Below are positions 6,895-9,765 of a stretch of DNA of 9,765 nt, in pieces. Where the stretch lies: contig JBFWNZ010000132.1 in assembly GCA_050250795.1 (NCBI GenBank), forward strand, positions 1-9,765. Direction: 5' to 3'. The notes beneath the pieces are model-generated. The model made no database searches. It was not told where the DNA came from and worked only from the letters and a program-made list of their open reading frames with translations. Position 1 is the first letter of the stretch, and each line of letters opens with the position of its first letter. The position numbers and the translations under genes were made by a program. The stretch comes from JBFWNZ01 sp050250795 (GTDB lineage: Bacteria; Pseudomonadota; Alphaproteobacteria; UBA8366).

Positions 6895-7650
6895 CTAGAA
6901 CTCCATGGGGTCGCGGAAATGATCCCGAAATATTCGGTCGCGGTGCTCGATCAATAAGGGATCGAGCGCGGATTCCACCTGCGGATCGACGGTGTTCAGC
7001 CAACGGTCGCGGGCGGCCTCGGGCATCGGGCACTGCGCCGACGAAAGCGGCCTGAAGAAGTTCATGAACGCCGCCCAGTAAATATCGACCGCGCTCAGCC
7101 CATCGCCGACAAAATAGGGCACCCCACGCGCATGCTGCGACCGCAACTGCGCCGACAGCATGCGCAGGCTGGCGGCAATTCGCGAACCGGCAACTGCGGC
7201 GTGATCCGCGTCATAGCCGTATTTGCCGATGAGGACCTCGGTCGCTGCCGAACGCTGCCCGGTCCAGAACTGCAGGCGCCGGTTCCAGCCGATGCCCGAT
7301 TCGCCGCAAATCTCATTGGATAGACCGAATGTCAACGCGCGGAGATAAGGGTCGGCCGGGATCAGCGCCGGCGCCGGCGCTAGCCGCTCGGCCAGCAGAA
7401 GAATGTCATTCCAGCGGTTGACCGGCCTTTCGTCTTTCCAGGCCACGACCGGCGCGCCGTTCTGACCCGACCAGGCCGCGATTTCGGCATTGCCGCCGGC
7501 GACGTCCAGCGGCGCGGCGACATAGTCCAGCCCTTTGACCTCGAGAATCGTCTTCGCCGCTTGCGCCCAAGGGCTGGGCATGCCGCGGACGAGCACGATC
7601 CGAAGACCCGAATGGCGGATCGCCTCGCCGGGACTTACATAGGTGAACAC
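6895..7650 (-). CDS. GST-like protein with atypical glutathione site
   Basis: About 251 residues from GTG 7650, which has an AAGGGG site upstream. The open frame continues to 7821, but that extra 57-residue part is arginine- and cysteine-rich and unlike any GST. The N-terminal thioredoxin-like domain carries MPSPWAQAAK with Ser26-Pro27 in the usual catalytic position, then GQNGAPVVAWKDE with the cis-proline strand. The normal glutathione-binding Glu-Ser pair is replaced: the segment reads RPVNRWNDILLLAERL, so the serine position is Trp. The helical C-terminal domain includes FGLSNEICGESGIGWNRRLQ and the N-capping GDGLSAVDIYWAAF motif. I infer a cytosolic GST-superfamily protein whose activity on glutathione is uncertain. 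It may be co-transcribed with the yghU-like gene downstream. Confidence 0.88.
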   Translation of the reverse strand: MFTYVSPGEAIRHSGLRIVLVRGMPSPWAQAAKTILEVKGLDYVAAPLDVAGGNAEIAAWSGQNGAPVVAWKDERPVNRWNDILLLAERLAPAPALIPADPYLRALTFGLSNEICGESGIGWNRRLQFWTGQRSAATEVLIGKYGYDADHAAVAGSRIAASLRMLSAQLRSQHARGVPYFVGDGLSAVDIYWAAFMNFFRPLSSAQCPMPEAARDRWLNTVDPQVESALDPLLIEHRDRIFRDHFRDPMEF

Positions 7651-7849
7651 CTGTCGCCCCTTCGATGGCGGCGCGGCGGTTGGATTGTCGTGACGCTGCG
7701 CGCAGCGGTTCAACTGGTCCGCGACCCTAGGCAAATGCGCGCGCTGCCGACAAGACCAATATTTGTCACAAGCGGGTGAGGAAGGTTGGCGGCGACAGCG
7801 ACAAGCACCGCCCGCTTGCATTGGGCGGCGATGGCACTAACTGATTCAA
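7651..7849. promoter_or_regulatory. Spacer between tRNA-Ser and the GST-like gene
   Basis: A spacer of about 200 bases upstream of the leftward GST-like gene. It contains a perfect 14-base palindrome, CGCTGCGCGCAGCG (7694-7707), about 45 bases before the GTG start, which could be an operator or a leader hairpin. A second inverted repeat, GACAA (7749-7753) with TTGTC (7763-7767) around an AATATT core, is the only AT-rich patch and may mark the promoter. I could not assign clear -35/-10 boxes. Confidence 0.3.
7808..7828 (-). terminator. Candidate tRNA-Ser terminator hairpin
   Basis: CCGCCC (7808-7813) and GGGCGG (7823-7828) form a 6-bp stem with a nine-base loop, 21 bases past the CCA end of the tRNA on the minus strand. 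The sequence after it on that strand has only scattered Ts (TGCTTGTCG), so this is a weak candidate. Confidence 0.3.
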
Positions 7850-7939
7850 TGGCGGAGGGGGTGGGATTCGAACCCACGGTACGCTCGCGCGCACAACGGT
7901 TTTCGAGACCGCCCCGATCGACCACTCCGGCACCCCTCC
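7850..7939 (-). tRNA. tRNA-Ser(CGA)
   Basis: Read on the minus strand, GGAGGGG (7939-7933) pairs with CCCCTCC (7860-7854) as a 7-bp acceptor stem, followed by discriminator G (7853) and an encoded CCA (7852-7850). The T arm is the standard GTGGG-TTCGAAT-CCCAC type. The anticodon stem GCGGT/ACCGT encloses loop CTCGAAA, giving anticodon CGA at 7905-7903, which reads UCG serine codons. The extra arm is long, as expected for a class II serine tRNA, and the total length of 90 fits. UCG is a common serine codon in the genes of this window. The tRNA is transcribed away from rplU. Confidence 0.96.
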
Positions 7940-7986
7940 GCGGGCGCGGGGCGCGCGACGCACGCCCCCGGCTCGAAACGCGGCGG

Positions 7987-8015
7987 ACACTAACGGAAGC
8001 CGCGGCGCACCGCAA
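7987..8015 (-). promoter_or_regulatory. Possible tRNA-Ser promoter
   Basis: On the minus strand TTGCGG (8015-8010) and TAGTGT (7992-7987) are separated by 17 bases, about 47 bases before the tRNA 5' end. Each box matches the sigma-70 consensus at only three of six positions, but spacing and location suit a tRNA gene. Confidence 0.3.
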
Positions 8016-8073
8016 GCCGAAGCGCATGGTTGCTGCATCGCCACAAAACCCGCGTAATTCCGTCGCAAGGGCG

Positions 8074-8101
8074 TTGACTCAGCGGGCGCTGCCAGTATAT
8101 T
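8074..8101 (+). promoter_or_regulatory. Sigma-70-type promoter of rplU-rpmA
   Basis: TTGACT (8074-8079) and TATATT (8096-8101) are spaced by 16 bases and match the vegetative consensus well for such GC-rich DNA. Transcription would start near 8108, leaving a leader of about 105 bases before rplU. A second TTGACC at 8145-8150 has no partner -10 box. Confidence 0.75.
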
Positions 8102-8113
8102 CGCGCCGCATTC

Positions 8114-8133
8114 CGCGGGCAGAAATGTCCGCG
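8114..8133 (+). promoter_or_regulatory. GAAA-capped hairpin in the rplU leader
   Basis: CGCGGGCA (8114-8121) and TGTCCGCG (8126-8133) form an 8-bp stem, with one G-U pair, around a GAAA tetraloop of the stable GNRA type. It begins within about six bases of the predicted transcript start. The rest of the leader (8134-8214) contains no other strong hairpin that I could see. Ribosomal protein leaders often carry autoregulatory structures; that role here is inference. Confidence 0.5.
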
Positions 8134-8214
8134 TGGCGGGTGCGTTGACCCAATCGCGGCCAAACGGCAGCAGACCGACGCATCACGCAGCCTTTGTACG
8201 GGAGCAGGACAACC

Positions 8215-8538
8215 ATGTTCGCAGTCATCCGCACCGGCGGCAAGCAGTACAAGGTCGCCAAGGACGACGTGATCCTCGTCGAGCGGCTGGAGGCCGAGAA
8301 GGGCTCCAGCATCTCGCTGAACGAGGTGCTGATGATCGGCGACGACGCGACGCAGACCGTCGGCGCCCCGCTCGTCGATGGCGCCCGCGTGGCGGCCACC
8401 GTCCTCGACCAGGCGCGCGGCGACAAGATCATCGTGTTCAAGCGCAAGCGGCGTAAGAACTATCGCCGGACCAAGGGCCATCGCCAGGATCTGACGGTCC
8501 TGCAGATCAACGACATCCTGACCGCGGGCAAGGAGTAA
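8215..8538 (+). CDS. rplU: Ribosomal protein L21
   Basis: A complete 107-residue L21 of the large ribosomal subunit, which binds 23S rRNA early in assembly. The N-terminus MFAVIRTGGKQYKVAKDD and the basic FKRKRRKNYRRTKGHRQ segment (about residues 75-91), followed by LTVLQI, are diagnostic of the family. The length is normal. ATG 8215 is preceded by GGAG (8201-8204) and AGGA (8206-8209); an upstream in-frame codon at 8194 would add seven residues unlike any L21. It is the first gene of the rplU-rpmA operon, with rpmA only six bases downstream, and is driven by the promoter at 8074-8101. Confidence 0.98.
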   Translation: MFAVIRTGGKQYKVAKDDVILVERLEAEKGSSISLNEVLMIGDDATQTVGAPLVDGARVAATVLDQARGDKIIVFKRKRRKNYRRTKGHRQDLTVLQINDILTAGKE

Positions 8539-8544
8539 CACGTC

Positions 8545-8814
8545 ATGGCACATAAGAAGGCAGGCGGCAGTTCGCGCAACGGTCGCGATTCCGCCGGTCG
8601 CCGGCTCGGCGTGAAGCGGTTCGGCGGCGAGGAAGTGCTGGCCGGCAACGTCCTCGTGCGGCAGCGCGGAACCAAGTGCCATCCGGGCCGCAATGTCGGC
8701 ATGGGGCGCGACCACACGCTGTTCGCCCTGGTCGATGGCGCGGTCAAGTTCCACAAGACGCGCGAGCGGACCACGGTCTCGATCATTCCGGGGGAGGCCG
8801 CGGCGGCCGAGTAA
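8545..8814 (+). CDS. rpmA: Ribosomal protein L27
   Basis: A complete 89-residue L27, whose N-terminal tail reaches the peptidyl transferase centre. It starts MAHKKAGGSSRNGRDSAGRR with no N-terminal extension, so it is not the type that needs protease trimming as in Firmicutes. The core RFGGEEVLAGNVLVRQRGTKCHPG and VGMGRDHTLFALVDG is typical. The AAGGAG ribosome binding site lies over the last codons and stop of rplU, ten bases before the ATG, so the two are translated from one message. The alanine/glutamate-rich end (GEAAAAE) is an ordinary variable tail. Confidence 0.98.
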   Translation: MAHKKAGGSSRNGRDSAGRRLGVKRFGGEEVLAGNVLVRQRGTKCHPGRNVGMGRDHTLFALVDGAVKFHKTRERTTVSIIPGEAAAAE

Positions 8815-8830
8815 GGCCGCACGGCAGACG

Positions 8831-8856
8831 GCCCGCGCCCTCGCTCCGCTGCGGGC
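8831..8856 (+). promoter_or_regulatory. Hairpin in the rpmA-obgE spacer
   Basis: GCCCGC (8831-8836) and GCGGGC (8851-8856) form a 6-bp stem with a 14-base loop in the 55-base gap. The obgE ribosome binding site (AGGGG, 8857-8861) abuts its right arm. No T-run follows. It may be a partial attenuator, a processing site, or a structure that affects obgE translation. Confidence 0.3.
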
Positions 8857-8869
8857 AGGGGCGGTTGAC

Positions 8870-9765
8870 ATGAAATTCCTCGATCAGGCCAAAGTCTATC
8901 TCCGCAGCGGTAACGGCGGAGCAGGCTCGACATCGTTCCGCCGCGAGAAGTTCATCGAGTTCGGCGGACCGGACGGCGGCGATGGCGGACGCGGCGGCGA
9001 CGTGATCGCCGAGGCGGTGACCGGCCTCAACACGCTGATCGACTATCGCTACCAGCAGCACTTCAAGGCGGAGACCGGCCATCACGGCCGCGGTCGCCAG
9101 CAGACCGGCGCCCACGGCAAGTCGATCGTGCTGCGCCTGCCGGTCGGCACCCAGATATTCGCCGAGGACAACGAGACGCTGGTGGCCGACCTGACGCGGC
9201 CCGGCCAGCGTATCGTGCTGTTGCAGGGCGGCGATGGCGGTTTCGGGAATCTGCATTACAAGACATCGACCAACCGCGCGCCGCGTCGCGCCGATCCCGG
9301 CTGGCCCGGCCAGGAGGCCTGGGTCTGGCTGCGGCTCAAGCTGATCGCGGATGCCGGGCTTGTCGGCCTGCCGAACGCCGGGAAATCGACCTTCCTTGCC
9401 GCCTCATCCCGGGCGCGGCCCAAGATCGCCGACTATCCCTTCACCACGCTCCACCCCCAGCTCGGCGTTGTCGGCATCGACGAATCCGAATTCGTGCTGG
9501 CCGACATCCCCGGTCTGATCGAAGGCGCGCATGAGGGGCACGGTCTCGGCACGCGTTTTCTCGGCCATGTCGAGCGCTGCCGCGTGCTGCTGCACCTGAT
9601 CGACGGCACGGCGGACAAGGTCGGCGCCGCCTATCGCACCATCCGGCACGAGCTGGAGGCCTATGGCGGCGGCCTTGTCGACAAGCCCGAGATCGTCGGC
9701 CTGAACAAATGCGACGCGCTCGATCCCGAGACCGTGAAGAAGAAGGTCCGCGCCTTGCGCCGGAT
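8870..9765 (+). CDS. obgE: Obg-family GTPase, 5' part
   Basis: The first 298 codons of ObgE/CgtA, a GTPase that associates with the 50S subunit and takes part in ribosome maturation and stress control. The gene is cut by the right edge; full proteins run about 340-390 residues. Residues 1-158 are the glycine-rich Obg fold, beginning MKFLDQAKVYLRSGNGGAGS and including GPDGGDGGRGGDV. The G domain shows G1 GLPNAGKST, switch residues DYPFTTLHP, G3 DIPGLIEGA and G4 NKCD; G5 lies beyond the window. ATG 8870 has AGGGG eight bases upstream. The order rplU-rpmA-obgE is conserved widely in bacteria; many alphaproteobacteria have an acetyltransferase gene between rpmA and obgE, absent here. Confidence 0.97.
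   Translation, partial: MKFLDQAKVYLRSGNGGAGSTSFRREKFIEFGGPDGGDGGRGGDVIAEAVTGLNTLIDYRYQQHFKAETGHHGRGRQQTGAHGKSIVLRLPVGTQIFAEDNETLVADLTRPGQRIVLLQGGDGGFGNLHYKTSTNRAPRRADPGWPGQEAWVWLRLKLIADAGLVGLPNAGKSTFLAASSRARPKIADYPFTTLHPQLGVVGIDESEFVLADIPGLIEGAHEGHGLGTRFLGHVERCRVLLHLIDGTADKVGAAYRTIRHELEAYGGGLVDKPEIVGLNKCDALDPETVKKKVRALRR

Noticed and set aside
7651..7821. An N-terminal extension of the GST-like gene to 7821.
   Set aside because: The extra residues are Cys/Arg-rich and resemble no GST, and a ribosome binding site precedes GTG 7650 where family similarity begins.
7850..7939. tRNA-Ser as an attachment site for an integrated element to its left.
   Set aside because: I found no direct repeat of the tRNA 3' end in the window and no integrase or phage-like gene. 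The genes to the left have the same base composition style as the rest.
8142..8150. A second promoter -35 box (GCGTTGACC) in the rplU leader, repeating the GCGTTGAC at 8071-8078.
   Set aside because: No acceptable -10 sequence follows at 16-18 bases.

Overview
The window is high-GC DNA that reads as an alphaproteobacterial chromosome, probably Rhodospirillales-like. This rests on the strong G/C third-position bias, GC-rich spacers, the tRNA-Ser / rplU-rpmA-obgE block and the character of the L21, L27 and Obg proteins. The order-level placement is inference, because no rRNA or other phylogenetic marker is present.

Left part (1-2164, minus strand). Four genes point leftward and may form one transcript: a bacterial PH-domain membrane protein, a 107-residue three-helix membrane protein overlapping it by one base, a 12-helix MFS exporter, and the first 48 codons of an unrecognised cytosolic protein that leaves the window.

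Centre (2288-5946, plus strand). A luciferase-like flavin monooxygenase gene overlaps a divergent AcnA-type aconitase gene by 4 bases (ATGA). The aconitase keeps all three iron-sulfur cysteines and most active-site residues. However, a normally conserved substrate-binding arginine is Gln674, and the usual FANIR motif is replaced. This pair is the least ordinary part of the window.

Right of centre (5956-7650, minus strand). Two glutathione transferase superfamily genes run convergent to the aconitase: a clear YghU-type disulfide-bond oxidoreductase, and upstream of it an unusual GST-like protein whose glutathione-binding motif departs from the consensus. An 8-bp hairpin lies at the convergent junction.

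Right end (7850-9765). This is conserved housekeeping DNA. tRNA-Ser(CGA) is on the minus strand, divergent from rplU (L21), rpmA (L27) and the 5' part of obgE. rplU has a good sigma-70-type promoter and a leader of about 105 nt that starts with a GAAA-capped hairpin.

There is no sign of phage, insertion sequence, CRISPR or a defence system. The redox genes (flavin monooxygenase and two GST-fold proteins) suggest a theme of oxidative or xenobiotic metabolism, but only the monooxygenase-aconitase linkage is supported by overlap. The two longest stretches without protein-coding genes are 2165-2287 and 7651-8214; the second contains the tRNA.
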